Of a stretch of 64,000 bases of DNA, positions 1 through 12,853 are shown piece after piece; position 1 is the stretch's first letter, and every line of letters starts with the position of its first letter. The notes beneath the pieces are model-generated. The model was given only the letters and a program-made list of their open reading frames with translations, made no database searches and had not been told where the DNA came from. Made by a program: the position numbers and the translations under genes. Source of the DNA: Colletotrichum lupini (lineage: Eukaryota; Ascomycota; Sordariomycetes; Glomerellales; Glomerellaceae); the NCBI RefSeq assembly GCF_023278565.1, contig NC_064677.1, positions 4,278,001 through 4,342,000 of the forward strand, read 5' to 3'.

Positions 1-261
1 AACTTCCTCCTCCCAGAACCATTTCCAAAATTTTACCTCTGCCCATTGCCTTGGTTGACCCTGTTTTCTGCTCATCTAGCAATCTTGTCGTATACCAGTC
101 GGCGCTCTACTTCTCCCTTCGACTTCACACCCAACAACAGCCCAGCAGCTCTTGATCTGGCAGCTTTCGCGTGCTTCTTTCTGCCCCGCATCGAAAAATC
201 GTACTGCCCCTCCATCCCATCCATCTTGCTCACACAGCAAGACCAGTACAACCCACACATA
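1..261 (+). promoter_or_regulatory. 5' leader/promoter side of the phosphoglycerate dehydrogenase gene
   Basis: No gene is visible here. The sequence is pyrimidine-rich (many CTTC, CCTC and CATCC runs), as is usual for fungal core promoters and 5' leaders, and it ends at the ATG at 262. The reading frame is open upstream of that ATG, but the upstream translation has no family resemblance. Confidence 0.5.
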
Positions 262-2129
262 ATGAGCTCAGCACAAGACATCACCGGCGCATCTGCGCAT
301 GGAAGACAGCTCGAAGTCTCCGCTAGCTTGGGACTTTCAACTTCGCCAACCGCCACTTTCACCTCCCCCCCTTCAAGCTTCGCTAGAGCCGGCACTGCTC
401 TTGCCCAGAGGCCAGCCCCCAAGCTTCTGAAGCCCTTCAACACCCAAGACATCAAGATTTTGCTTCTCGAAAATGTCAATCAAACAGGAAAAGATATCCT
501 GACCGAGCAAGGTTACCAGGTCGAGGCTCTCAAGACCTCTCTCCCCGAAGACCAACTCATTGAGAAGATTCGGTAGGCCTATCCCTTGCCTCGTAGTCTG
601 ATGAGGAGAGTGATAGAATGCCTCATACTCATGCAATGTGATCATCCAGGGACGTGCATGTCATTGGTATTCGCTCCAAGACCAAGTTGACCGAGAAGGT
701 CCTGCGTGAGGCCAAGAACCTGCTCGTCATTGGCTGCTTCTGCATCGGCACGAACCAGGTCAACCTCGAATACGCTGCCGCCCACGGTATTGCTGTCTTC
801 AACTCCCCCTTCGCCAATTCGCGCAGTGTTGCAGAGCTCGTTATTGCCGAAATTATCACTCTGGCCCGTCAGCTTGGTGACCGCTCCAACGAGATGCACC
901 GCGGCACCTGGAACAAGGTCAGCTCCAAGTGCTGGGAAATCCGTGGCAAGACGCTCGGTACGTAATCTTGCCATGCTGACCTCTGTATCGTCAAATGGTG
1001 CGGAGGATGCACTATCATTTGCTGACTGTAGATTAGGCATTGTGGGTTATGGCCACATTGGCTCGCAGCTTTCGGTCCTGGCCGAGGCTATGGGCATGAA
1101 CGTCGTTTACTATGATGTCGTGAACCTGATGGCACTAGGAACCGCGACCCAAGTGCCCACCTTAGAAGCCTTGCTCGAGGAGGCCGACTTCGTTACTTTG
1201 CACGTGCCTGAGCTGCCAGAGACTAAGAACCTGATCTCTACTGCTCAGCTCGAGAAGATGAAGACTGGCGCTTACTTAATCAACGCCAGTCGCGGCAGCG
1301 TTGTCGACATCCAGGCTCTGATTAACGCCATGCGCTCTGGCAAGATCGCTGGTGCTGCTCTTGATGTCTACCCCAACGAGCCGGCGGCCAACGGCGACTA
1401 CTTTAACAGCTCACTCAACACATGGGGCGAGGATCTGCGTAGCCTGAACAACATCATTTTGACGCCACACATTGGTGGCAGCACCGAGGAGGCCCAGCGC
1501 GCTATTGGTGTCGAAGGTAAGGAATACATCCAGGGGTTGCTCAAGCATGAAAACTAACCTCGAATTAGTTGCCGAGGCGCTTGTCCGCTATATCAACCAG
1601 GGCACCACGCTCAACAGTGTTAACCTGCCCGAGGTTAACCTGAGATCATTGACTTTGGATGAGCCCGACCACGCTCGTGTAAGCAACCCGTGGCACGACG
1701 TGGCCGCTAACAGAAAGCTGATCAAAAAATTCAGGTCATCTATATTCACCGCAATGTTCCCGGTGTCTTGCGCAGAGGTGAGAGAATGCCCATGATTCGT
1801 ACAATTAGTATACGTGTAGAGTGCTAACGGACGGCAGTTAACGAGATTCTTGGCAACCACAATGTTGACAAGCAGATCTCCGACAGCAGAGGCGACGTGA
1901 GTTGCATTGGAAGGCGAGCATGGAATCCGGTCTGCTCCGGTCTGCTAACTTAGCGCTAGATTGCATACCTCATGGCCGATGTGAGCAGCGTCAAGGCCGA
2001 GGACATCAAGGAGATCAACGACGGTCTGGATTCTCTGAGCTGTGAGTACAAACCCGGACATGCGGTCGCGAGTTTCAAAGTCACTCACACAAGGATCCAG
2101 CACGCATCATGACCCGTGTCTTGTACTAG
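262..2129 (+). CDS. D-3-phosphoglycerate dehydrogenase (cytosolic, ACT domain)
   Basis: This enzyme oxidises 3-phosphoglycerate to 3-phosphohydroxypyruvate with NAD, the first step of serine synthesis. My model has eight exons: 262-572, 650-957, 1037-1516, 1569-1678, 1735-1777, 1838-1896, 1960-2041 and 2101-2129. It gives 473 residues, close to yeast Ser3/Ser33 (about 469). The Rossmann motif GYGHIG lies at residues 210-215. The catalytic Arg is R292 in NASRGS, the Glu is E321 in PNEP and the His is H351 in PHIGGST. From residue 404 (VIYIHRNVPGVLRRV) there is an ACT regulatory domain, the usual site of serine feedback, ending in MTRVLY. The N-terminal ~70 residues are a Ser/Thr/Pro-rich low-complexity extension typical of fungal homologues. 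Seven short introns all have GT-AG ends. Intron 2 ends at the second of two nearby AGs (1036), which is the one that keeps the frame of KTLGIVGYG. Confidence 0.95.
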
Positions 2130-5100
2130 ACGCGCATGTAGAAGCTATGGCATTGGTAAGGCGTTTGTGATGAAGATTCCTGGTTCGTGAAGAAAAACGA
2201 AGGTTCTCAGCGACCCAAGACAGCATCTCAACATGTCGATATGGGATCTGGGCACTTTGGATAAGGGAGTACCGGGTTTCACATCAACTTGAAGGCATAT
2301 AAAAGCTGGTCGTTACATAAACACGGGCATGGCTGGGAAGGAATCAATATGGTAGAAGTTACAACGAGACAGAACGGAACCAACATTTGCAATTACAGAG
2401 CACACGACCCCGTTGCATGGTGCGGACGTTATAACATACATCCATGGCACAAGGTAAGGACAGCCCCTAATACCGACTGTCCCGCCATGGACACTACCTT
2501 ACTGTGCACGTGCTTGGCTGGTTATGCATACCTCCTGCTGCTCAGTGCCTCAGGAAAGCAGATGAACATGGCGGTGAGTATTAGCAATGAACAGCCTATC
2601 AGAAGTGAGAGTTGGCAAAAGGGGCCAGGCTAACTCGGAAATTGTGTTGATGCAGCGGAGCCGAGCCCGGGCCTCAAGTCCACAACGCATGAGCACGCCC
2701 CTCTCCGCTTTCCCCCAAATTATAATGGATGAAGAAGATCGATCTCCATTGACAAGAGAGAAAGAGGAGTACATGGTTGACCGCTGACGAGGGAGCAGAA
2801 AATGGCTGATACTGGTCAGCTTACGAAAGCCAGTGTCGGATCCTTAGAGCAAAACACAAGGGCTTGGGCAAACGAAACATGTGATCAATCGGGCGGTCAC
2901 TGCTCTGCCAGCTGCTGGATGCCATGAGCTCGTGAGCCAGTGATGATGGTATGAGCGGTATCCGGCAGGCAGCTTGGACAGCATTGTTTGCATGGAAAAT
3001 GGCATGACGGGAAATACTGGCACGGTGTGAAATTCCAAGCGGTATGGAGCTGAGTGAAATACGCCCTCTGAATACACAGATTTGACGGGGAGCAAAGTGG
3101 ATGGCGAAAGGGGCTGCAGGGGACTTGGGGAGGGTAGGATGGGACCTATGAAGATAACCCAGGCGGCAAGGGCAAGGGCAGGCGTTTGGTGATGGATACA
3201 GGCAATTCACTTGTACATATTAAAGGACACTATGCTTCCTAAATGTTGTTGAAATCGGGCATTTTGCACACAACGACATAAAGTCTGGAAAATGAAGCAG
3301 CGCTGAGTATGACCATGTCGAAGGATACAAGCGTATATTCGGGCTTGGTTCAGCGTGTGAGAGGGGAGATAGCGTGCGGGTAGAGAGACTGTGTGTGTAA
3401 ACAATACGGTGCATAGCGCAAAGAAGGATCCACAGGTATTGCCATACGTTAAGATAGGGCGCTAGGACAGCAAGGAAAGGAGACATCACTGTGACTGACA
3501 ACAACGACGCGTTGGCGAACTGACGGGGTGCGTCTGAGGGTCAGCATGTCTGTGGTTTCCGGCTGGGTAGCTTGGGACGAAAGCTCTCAGCACGCCTTTC
3601 CTTGGATTTCCTGGACGCTTTTCAGCCGCCTGGCGCAGACCCGAGAGTGACGGTCGTTTCAACCTTCGTCTTTGTTGGTTGTCAGCCAGCCAGAGTTTGC
3701 GGCTCATAAGGCGTCTCGGTGCTTTGATATCTAGGCACTGTACGCTACATCGAGCTGGACTGGCCTATAGGAATTCGAGGGTTCAACTATCGAAGAGATG
3801 GAGAGCCAGTAAGGAAAGTGAAACATGACCGAATGGAATGAATGGTGCTGCTGACGACATTGTTATCTCATCAATCCCTTCAAGCTACCTGCAATGGTGC
3901 CTATATGGTCTCATGCCAGAATACCTCCAATACCAACCATGGTGCGAACTCGGGGTGCTCAGTGCAGAAAGCCTCTTCGACTTTTCTTGGCTGTCACCAA
4001 TGAAGGAGCTGAATGTCACGAAAGGCAGCTAGAAGCTGGCCGGAGTAGGAGCCTGCTTTGGGTTGACTTATCAATTTGGTCGGATGCTTTAAACTACCTT
4101 ACGGATGCCACCAAGACAGAATGGTTTAGCTGCTGACCTACGGCGGCCGGACCATCCCCTTCCCGTCCGCCCGGCGAAGACGTCAAAGGAAACCCACAAT
4201 AGAGAATTCGAGGTTGAAAGACAACAGTTTGAGCATAGGTGGATTCGAGTCTCCGTAGTTAGTCTGACTGGCTCATACCTATTGTCGCCCTCCAAGATTG
4301 GTCCGACCATTCAGGACGATCTTCTCTTCGGCCGTGAAGTAGTAATATAGTTAATTCCGGGGCGACTTGAATTGAGATTGACTTGCCTCGCCTTGCCTCA
4401 AACCAATAGCAGTGTCTCTACCCTGCCTGGCACTGTTGAAGTCTGTTCCCCTCCGCTATCTGGACGCGTCTAGTACCCCGAAAGACACTATCTTTAGACC
4501 CGCGCTGCATTACCTAAGGCAAGGTACCACGGATACCAATGGAACACGGGAATCCTCGTAATAGGGTGGACACAAGATACCGCTTCAGACACTGTCCTAA
4601 GGTAACTTGGCTTAGTACACTAAGACACCTTACTGCCACTGCCTACCTCAGGTACCCACGTACCTAAGGTAGGTACCTACATTTGCAGCGGCCAGAAACC
4701 TCACCTCACCTCAGGGCGCTCGTCCCTCCAACTGGCCAAGCCCAGCTCTCTCGCACCTGGCGTTTTTACCTGGTGCCCCTGTCCACGTCCGCCTCCACGT
4801 CCGTTAGAATCTCAAAAAGTTGTCCAGTTCTGTTGTTCACACCAGGTACGGCCGTCCTCCTTTCTTCAGCTGCCATTGATCTACCCGCCCCTTTCATGTC
4901 CTATCCTTCGCCTTTACATCTGCGTGCAATCTATCCTGAATTGTCAAATTCTTGGAGATAATCCCGCTGGTCGTTCATTGAACATTGCGTAGCGTGCACT
5001 CTCATTCTCTTGTCTCTCTTGTTACCTCCCATCCTTCATCAATCATCTCTTACAAAGGCCCCATACAAACCGTACCCATAAGGTTGGTACCAAATCTAGG

Positions 5101-5466
5101 CTGGCCTGCCCTTCATCTCCAAAGCCACCTTCCATCTACCTCGTCTCCTACTCCTCCATCTTCTCATCCCCTACCTCGACGACCAACGCGAAGCAGACGA
5201 CGACGACGACGACGACTACGATCGAGACAGCGATAGTAGCGAGTCCCACACACAAGACAGGCCAACGGTTTTTGCCTCTGGCAATTACCATAACCAATCT
5301 CTCTCGCAACTCTTGCCCACTCGCTTGCCCATGAATCTCACGAATTGCTCCGAGCTCCCAGCCCTAGACCTACCGAATCCCATCCGCCAATCTTCCCGGG
5401 AATACTAGTTCTCCTCCATCGCCATCTCCGGTACTTAGTCCATCGATCACCTTCGAAGCTGTCACA
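2130..5466. other. intergenic: 3' region of the dehydrogenase gene and long upstream region of the myosin gene
   Basis: I see no supportable gene in these 3.3 kb. The open frames of 60-130 codons lack family motifs, codon bias and splice structure. The part from about 4,700 to 5,466 is strongly pyrimidine-rich, as expected for the leader of a highly expressed gene, and contains a short (GAC)n run at about 5,194-5,216. A cluster of TACC/GGTA palindromes lies at about 4,380-4,690. Confidence 0.5.
4380..4690. repeat. cluster of short TACCTTAAGGTA-type palindromes
   Basis: Within 300 bp there are many copies of CCTAAGG, AGGTACC, GGTAGGTACC and CCTTGCCTC-like words, including CGTACCTAAGGTAGGTACCT near 4,658. 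The same vocabulary recurs at about 22,100-22,930 and 25,270-26,520, always upstream of genes. The sequence shows clustering and palindromy; a regulatory role is inference. Confidence 0.6.
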
Positions 5467-8400
5467 ATGTCAGAGAACTACGATGTCGGAACGCGGGCGT
5501 GGCAGCCTGATGCTACAGAGGGCTGGGTCGCGTCCGAGGTTGTCAACAAGACTCAAGATGGCTCAAAGGTTAAGCTTGTTTTCAAGCTGGACAATGGCGA
5601 GGTACGGTCTCTCTAATGCCCTGGCCAGGCCTACAAACGCGTATTGACGACCAGATAGGAGAAGACGGTTGAGGTCACCGCCGAGGCCCTCCAGAAAGGC
5701 GATTCATCCCTGCCTCCCCTGATGAATCCGACCATGCTCGAGGCCAGCGACGACTTGACGAATTTGTCCCATCTCAACGAGCCTGCAGGTACAGTACTTC
5801 CCTTGAATTGATACTCTAGCGATGCCATAGCTGACTCTGCGTGCCTCTAGTCTTGCAAGCCATCCGCCTTCGATATGCCCAGAAGGAAATTTACACATAC
5901 AGTGGAATCGTCCTGATCGCGGCGAACCCTTTCGCGAGAGTAGACTCGCTCTACGTCCCAGGCATGGTTCAGGTCTATGCTGGCAAGCAGAGAGCAACGC
6001 AAGCACCGCACTTGTTCGCCATTGCAGAAGAAGCTTTCATGTAGGGCAACCTGTTCTCGCGCTATGTCATGACTGTAGTCACAGAATACTGGCTAACGGT
6101 TTGCAGTGATATGGTGCGAAGCGGAAAGAACCAGACTGTTGTCGTCTCGGGAGAGTCCGGTGCTGGAAAAACGGTCAGCGCCAAGTACATTATGCGATAC
6201 TTCGCAACCAGAGAATCCCCTGACAACCCGGGAACGCGGTCCAAAAAAGGCGCCGAAGCTATGAGCGAAACAGAAGAACAGATCTTGGCTACGAATCCCA
6301 TCATGGAGGCCTTCGGAAACGCAAAGACAACGCGCAACGATAACTCGTCACGATTTGGTAAATACATAGAGATTATGTTCGACGACAAAACCAACATCAT
6401 TGGTGCTAAAATTCGCACCTACCTCCTCGAGCGATCCAGACTTGTCTTCCAACCCCTGAAGGAGCGCAATTACCACATTTTCTACCAGCTTGTTGCTGGT
6501 GCCTCAGACAAGGAGCGTCAGGATCTGCATCTGCTGCCCATTGAGGAGTTTGAGTATCTCAACCAGGGTAACTGCCCAACGATCGATGGCGTGGATGATA
6601 AGGCCGAGTTCGAGGCCACAAAGGCGTCTCTGCGGACAATCGGTGTCACCGACGCACAACAATCGGAGATCTTCAAACTCCTGTCTGGTCTGCTGCACCT
6701 CGGCAACATCAAGATTGGAGCCTCACGCAATGATAGTGTCCTCGCGCCGACAGAGCCCTCACTTGAATTGGCTTCATCAATTCTGGGTGTCAACGGAACT
6801 GAGTTTGCCAAGTGGATCGTCAAAAAGCAGCTGGTGACCAGAGGCGAAAAGATTACGTCAAACTTGACGCAGGCTCAAGCCATTGTCGTCCGTGATTCGG
6901 TAGCGAAGTTCATCTACTCCAGCCTTTTCGACTGGCTCGTCGACATCATCAACCACAGTCTGGCAACTGAAGAAGTCTTGAATCGCGTAATCTCATTCAT
7001 CGGAGTGCTTGATATTTACGGCTTTGAACACTTCGCCAAGAACTCTTTCGAGCAATTCTGCATTAACTACGCCAACGAGAAGCTACAGCAAGAATTCAAC
7101 CAACACGTTTTTAAGCTGGAGCAAGAGGAGTATCTAAGGGAAAAGATCGACTGGACTTTCATCGAGTTTTCCGACAATCAACCAGCCATTGATCTTATCG
7201 AAGGCAAGCTCGGTATCCTTTCCCTGCTGGATGAAGAGTCCCGTCTTCCCATGGGCTCCGACGAGCAGTTTGTCACGAAACTGCACCACAACTACGGCAC
7301 CGACAAGCACAAGTTCTACAAAAAGCCTAGATTCGGCAAGTCCGCTTTCACTGTGTGCCACTATGCTGTGGATGTCACCTACGAATCTGAGGGTTTCATC
7401 GAAAAGAATCGGGACACCGTGCCTGATGAGCATATGGCGGTCCTCCGTGCCTCGACGAATAAGTTCCTTCGCGATGTTTTGGATGCAGCTTCTGCCGTCC
7501 GTGAAAAGGACGTCGCCTCCGTTTCATCGAGCTCAGTGAAGCCCGCCGCTGGTAGGAAGATCGGCGTGGCTGTCAACAGAAAGCCGACGTTGGGAGGTAT
7601 CTTCCGTTCTTCGCTCATCGAGCTCATGAACACCATCAACAACACAGACGTTCACTACATTCGTTGCATCAAGCCTAACGAGGCGAAGGAGGCGTGGAAG
7701 TTTGAGGGCCCCATGGTCCTCAGTCAGTTGCGGGCCTGTGGTGTTCTCGAGACTGTTCGCATAAGTTGCGCTGGTTACCCCACTCGATGGACATACGAGG
7801 AATTTGCCCTGCGCTACTACATGCTTATCAACTCGGACCTGTGGGCGTCAGAGATTCGAGAAATGGCCAACGCTATCCTTACCAAGGCACTTGGCACCAG
7901 CTCTGGCAAAGGTTCCGACAAGTACCAGCTGGGCCTCACCAAGATCTTTTTCCGCGCCGGCATGCTCGCCTTCCTCGAGAACCTACGTACAAACCGTCTC
8001 AACGATTGCGCCATTCTCATTCAGAAGAACCTCCGTGCTAAGTTCTACCGCCGTCGCTACCTCGAGGCCCGCAAAGCCATCGTGACTTTTCAGTCCGCAG
8101 TGCGAGCCTACAACGCCCGGAACCAAGTCCAGGAGCTCCGCACCGTCAAAGCCGCAACAACAATACAGCGGGTTTGGCGTGGTCAACGGCAAAGAAAGGA
8201 GTACATACGCATCAGGAACGATGTCGTCCTGGCGCAAGCGGCGGCCAAAGGTTACCTTCGACGAAAAGAAATCATGGAGACCCGCGTAGGTAATGCGGCT
8301 ATGCTCATTCAGCGTGTGTGGCGGTCTCGACGACAGGTCTTGGCTTGGAGGCAATACAGGAAGAAGGTCACTCTTATCCAAAGCCTGTGGCGTGGTAAAC

Positions 8401-10578
8401 TCGCCCGTCGAGATTACAAGAAGACTCGGGAGGAAGCCCGTGATCTGAAGCAGATCTCGTACAAGCTCGAAAACAAGGTCGTCGAGCTGACTCAATCTCT
8501 CGGCACCATGAAGGCACAGAACAAGAACTTGTCGTCACAGGTGGAGAATTATGAGGGTCAAATCAAGGCGTGGAAGAACCGCCACAATGCCTTGGAGGCT
8601 CGGACGAAAGAGCTCCAGACCGAGGCTAACCAGGGTAGCATTGCAGTTGCAAGGCTGCAGGCAATGGAGGACGAGATGAAGAAGCTCCAGCAGAGCTTCG
8701 AGGAATCAACGTCCAATATTAAGAGAATGCAGGAGGAAGAGCGGGAGCTAAGAGAATCTCTGCGCTCTACGAGCACAGAGCTAGACACTGTTCGGCAACA
8801 GAGTGCACAGATCGAGAGCGAGAAGCTTTCACTGCGCCAGCAGCTCGCCGAACTGCAAGATCAGCTGGAACTGGCAAGAAGGCTAGCCCCGACCAACGGC
8901 GAGCTTGCCAACGGGGCTGTTCAGGCGCCGCCGTCGGCAGCGCCTGGCCTCATCAATCTTGTGTCCTCCAAGAAACCAAAGAGGAGGAGTGCTGGTGCCG
9001 AACCCAGCACAGCTGTGGACCGCTTCAGCGCTGCTTACAATCCCCGTCCCGTTTCGATGGCCATCACCAGCACTGCCCACAGACAGAACCTGCAGGGCAC
9101 AGGCTTCATGCCTGGCGTCGATAACATCGAGCTCGAGCTCGAGACGCTCTTGGCTGACGAAGATGGACTGAACGAGGAGGTCACCATGGGTCTCATCCGT
9201 AACCTCAAGATTCCTTCGCCCAACACTAATCCACCACCGTCTGACAAGGAGGTTCTTTTCCCCTCTTATCTCATCAACTTGGTTACCTCCGAGATGTGGA
9301 ACAATGGCTTTGTCAAGGAGTCAGAGCGGTTCCTCGCCAATGTCATGCAGTCGATTCAGCAGGAAGTCATGCAGCATGACGGCGATGAGGCCATCAACCC
9401 GGGGGCCTTCTGGCTCTCCAACGTGCATGAAATGTTGTCGTTCGTTTTCCTTGCAGAAGACTGGTACGAAGCGCAGAAGACGGATAACTATGAGTACGAT
9501 CGTCTTCTGGAAATTGTCAAGCACGACTTGGAGAGTTTGGAGTTCAATATCTACCACACCTGGATGAAGGTCTTGAAGAAGAAGCTGCAGAAGATGATCA
9601 TCCCCGCCATCATTGAGTCTCAGTCGCTTCCGGGCTTTGTCACCAACGAAAGCAGTCGTTTCCTTGGCAAACTTCTTCAGTCCAACTCGACTCCCGCCTA
9701 CAGCATGGACAACCTGCTTAGCTTACTCAACAGCGTGTTCCGCGCCATGAAAGCCTACTACCTCGAAGACTCTATCATTACGCAGACCATCACTGAACTA
9801 CTTCGTCTCGTTGGCGTCACCGCCTTCAACGACCTCCTGATGAGACGCAACTTCCTCTCCTGGAAGCGTGGTCTTCAGATCAACTACAACATCACGCGTA
9901 TCGAGGAGTGGTGTAAGAGTCACGATATGCCCGAGGGCACTCTGCAGTTAGAGCACTTAATGGTAATGCGCCCAAAACACGGCCTAATCAAGCAAAGCTA
10001 ATCCTTTCTACAGCAAGCAACGAAGCTTCTTCAATTGAAGAAGGCAACCCTGAATGATATTGAGATTATTCAGGATATCTGCTGGATGTGAGTTGAATTC
10101 CGCTTCATATTCGACAAGGCTGTGTGGAAGTTGCTAACAAAATGTTCCTCCACAGGCTGTCGCCCAACCAGATTCAAAAGCTCCTAAACCAGTACTTGGT
10201 CGCAGACTATGAGCAGCCCATCAACGGCGAGATCATGAAGGCTGTTGCCTCCAGAGTCACGGAAAAGAGTGACGTACTGCTGCTCCAAGCTGTCGACATG
10301 GACGATAGTGGACCGTACGAGATCGCCGAACCCAGAGTCATCACCGCTCTAGAGACTTATACTCCTTCATGTATGTGAACTGCAACAAGAGTCGTACCTG
10401 GTCTGGCCTCACTAACAATACATGAATAGGGCTTCAAACCCCACGACTGAAACGTCTTGCTGAGATTGTGTCTGCTCAAGCAATTGCTCAGCAAGAGAAG
10501 CTCGAGTACGACCCCGAGGACGACTTCGAGCCTAACGGCGACCTCGCTGAGGTTGATGAGGAAGACGTGGCCGCATAA
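5467..10578 (+). CDS. class V myosin heavy chain (Myo2/MyoE type)
   Basis: An actin motor that carries secretory vesicles and organelles to growing tips. My model has seven exons (5467-5601, 5659-5788, 5851-6040, 6107-9962, 10014-10087, 10156-10370, 10430-10578) and gives 1,582 residues, the normal fungal size. The domains in order are an SH3-like N-terminus, then the motor with P-loop GESGAGKT (residues 167-174), switch I NDNSSRFGK, switch II DIYGFEHF, and the actin-binding segment with HYIRCIKPNE. Next comes a neck of about six IQ motifs (about residues 780-915, for example IQRVWRGQRQRKEY and IQSLWRGKLARRDY), then a coiled coil to about 1,075, a low-complexity linker and a C-terminal cargo-binding DIL/globular tail (about 1,200-1,530). 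It ends in an acidic tail before TAA. The large fourth exon encodes about 80% of the protein. No key residue is missing. Confidence 0.97.
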
Positions 10579-11529
10579 CCGTGTACAGCTAAACGATATT
10601 AGAAGATGACCTTGTCTGTCTTGATAAGTAGACAGGTAGGCAATAGAGCCTGCCCTGTAGAGTGTCCTGTCCTTGTTCTGCTCGCTGGTCTCTACCCAAA
10701 AATGACCACTGAAATGATGACGACTATTAAGTGAGCGGTGGCCAGAAATGGGCGGTGGTGTGTCGGTAGCTTCTTTAGGGAGCTATGCCTGGGGATTTAC
10801 TACGTCAGGTTGTCGCATGGATAATGTAGAAAGAAGCAATAGTTGTGATGGCGTCCAGTCTCGTCGTGGATGTTGCCGATTGAGTGATTAAGAGGAAGTG
10901 GAGAAGATAGGGGTTTGGAAAGACCTGTGCAACAACACACTCGCCCAGCCTAACCATGATCGAAAGCTTGGGGGGAACGGCGGCTCAGGCCCTGTAAAAG
11001 GAGCGCCCAATCTGTTTCCTGTTCACGTAGCAAGCATTCAAGTGGCAGAGGCGGGATAAGGCTCCGCAATATTGCCAATACGTTATTTCCAAGTGCTTAT
11101 TTCTCCTCCCACCCCTCAACGATTCAGTGCTCAGAGACTCTTGAACGCACAATTTGATTAAATATCATCTCATCTGCGTTGACAACGCGAACAACATATT
11201 CCCAACATGGGAGCTGGAAGCCGTAGATAGATGCTTTGATTGCGGGCGGCAGGTTGGCGCCCCGCACGTGACCGTCACACACACGCCAACCCTATCCATA
11301 AGTTGCTGTCAGAGCGCTGTAATTCATAGCGGGCATTTATGCTACCTTAAGTGGCCCTCATTGGACTCACTTACATGCAATGCAATAAACGAAGCTTTTC
11401 GCATCCCGTTTCGTTCTCTATCCTTTTCTACCTCCCTCCCAGCGGTACTCGACTTAACTATAGTCAGCCTGAAACCAGCACTATCCTTATTCGCTCAATT
11501 CAAACATCAAAACGAAACTTTTCATCGAC
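10579..11529. other. intergenic, myosin 3' region to AK6 promoter
   Basis: No coding feature is supportable in these 950 bp. The last 150 bp before 11,530 are pyrimidine-rich (TTCTCTATCCTTTTCTACC), consistent with the AK6 promoter/leader. Confidence 0.5.
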
Positions 11530-12313
11530 ATGAGAACGTCACCAAACATCATTGTCGCTGGTACGCCAGGCGTGGGCAAGACGACGCACTGCGAAGAGCT
11601 CGCCAGGCGTACAGGCCTCAAGCACCTCTCGGTTAACCAAGTTGTCAAAGATCGGGAGTGCCATGAGGGCTGGGATGACGAGTTTCAGAGTTGGATTGTT
11701 GACGAGGACAAGGTTTGTCGTTCTGTGACATTCATTTATGGGAACTGAATTCCACCATTGCGAAAATCCTCACACTCAGTATCTCTGTTGCTTAAGTGTT
11801 CGCTGTACTGATGAATCTGGGGTCCAGTTGCTCGATGCCATCGAGGGAGACGTTCAGGATGGGGGCTACATTATTGACTGGCACGCCTGCGACTTGTTCC
11901 CCAAAAGTTGGATTGACCTCGTTGTTGTGCTGCGTGTGGATTCGACCACACTCTATGATCGTCTAGCAGCAAGGTAAGGGAGTCCCGTGTGGTCCCATGT
12001 TGTTCTTCGTCTACTCTTCCCCCCTCCGCCTCTTCCTCTTCGTCTTCGCAAACGAGTGGCAGCAAGGTCGTCAGTAAGGATGATGACGAGAGCTAACACG
12101 ACTGGGTTGGCTCCATTCAGGAAATATCCCGAGACCAAACTCCAGGAAAATCTAGACTCGGAAATCATGGAGGTATTGCTGCAAGAAGCCAGGGAGGCCT
12201 TCGATGAGGAGATAGTTGTGGAGCTTACAAGCAACACATCCGATGAAATGGAGACCAACATTTCGAGGGTTGAGGCATGGCTTGAGCAATGGAAGAAGGA
12301 TCACTCGTCATGA
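11530..12313 (+). CDS. adenylate kinase isoenzyme 6 / Fap7 (hCINAP) ribosome-assembly ATPase
   Basis: This family is a nuclear/cytoplasmic NTPase that binds Rps14 and is needed for late 18S rRNA processing; it also has adenylate kinase activity. My three-exon model (11530-11712, 11828-11973, 12121-12313) gives 173 residues, against 172 for human AK6. The P-loop GTPGVGKTT is at residues 11-19. The conserved middle reads IVDEDKLLDAIEGDV across intron 1, followed by YIIDWHACDLFP, the DWH segment of the family. The C-terminal half is the acidic helical lid-like region. Intron 1 falls after the AAG codon at 11,712. Intron 2 contains a C/T-rich stretch around 12,005-12,050. Confidence 0.95.
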
Positions 12314-12853
12314 CGAGGTGGATGAGGACGACGGAGTGACGACGCATCAGGGAAAATGACTGCGAGCTTGGTCTCGTTGGGAAATCAAGTCCGTCGCGGG
12401 GAGGTGCCAGGGTAAAGAGATCTTCCTAATCGCACTACTTGTGAAAGTGCTGACCATGCTACATGGGAAAAGGAGCTACATAGATATGTTCGTATCCAAA
12501 ATACCTTTAGGCGTTGTCTCTATGCAAGGGTTGGTTCCTACGCAAGGGTCTGCTTCGCAACAATTCTTATAATTGGGCCCATCACGCGCAAGTCTTCTCC
12601 TATGCCTAGGACATCAGACGATGATATATGCAACTAGACGATGTTAGTAAAGTGGATAATGCAACAGAGCGCTATCACATTCTCCGGCATTGAAGCAAAG
12701 TGTTCGATGGGGGCACGATGACTCTCTTACATACATAACACGAATGATAATAGTTGTACGTCAAATCCATTGTGGAACACCTCGCACATAGCCTACTCTC
12801 CCAACAGCACTTCTTCACTGGACCGGATCTTTAGCCTTTCCCATCTCTTCATC
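12314..12853. other. intergenic, AK6 to ITPase
   Basis: 540 bp containing the AK6 3' region and the ITPase promoter. A duplicated-looking phrase TGCAAGGGTTGG / CGCAAGGGTCTG occurs near 12,521-12,550. I see no gene and no RNA gene. Confidence 0.5.

Noticed and set aside
2289..2787. Overlapping plus-strand frames of 114 and 66 codons after the dehydrogenase gene
   Set aside because: No homology signal, no codon bias, poor start context; treated as 3' flanking sequence.
4200..4260. GGATTCGAGTCTCC resembling a tRNA B box
   Set aside because: No A box at the right distance and no cloverleaf pairing could be made; not a tRNA gene.
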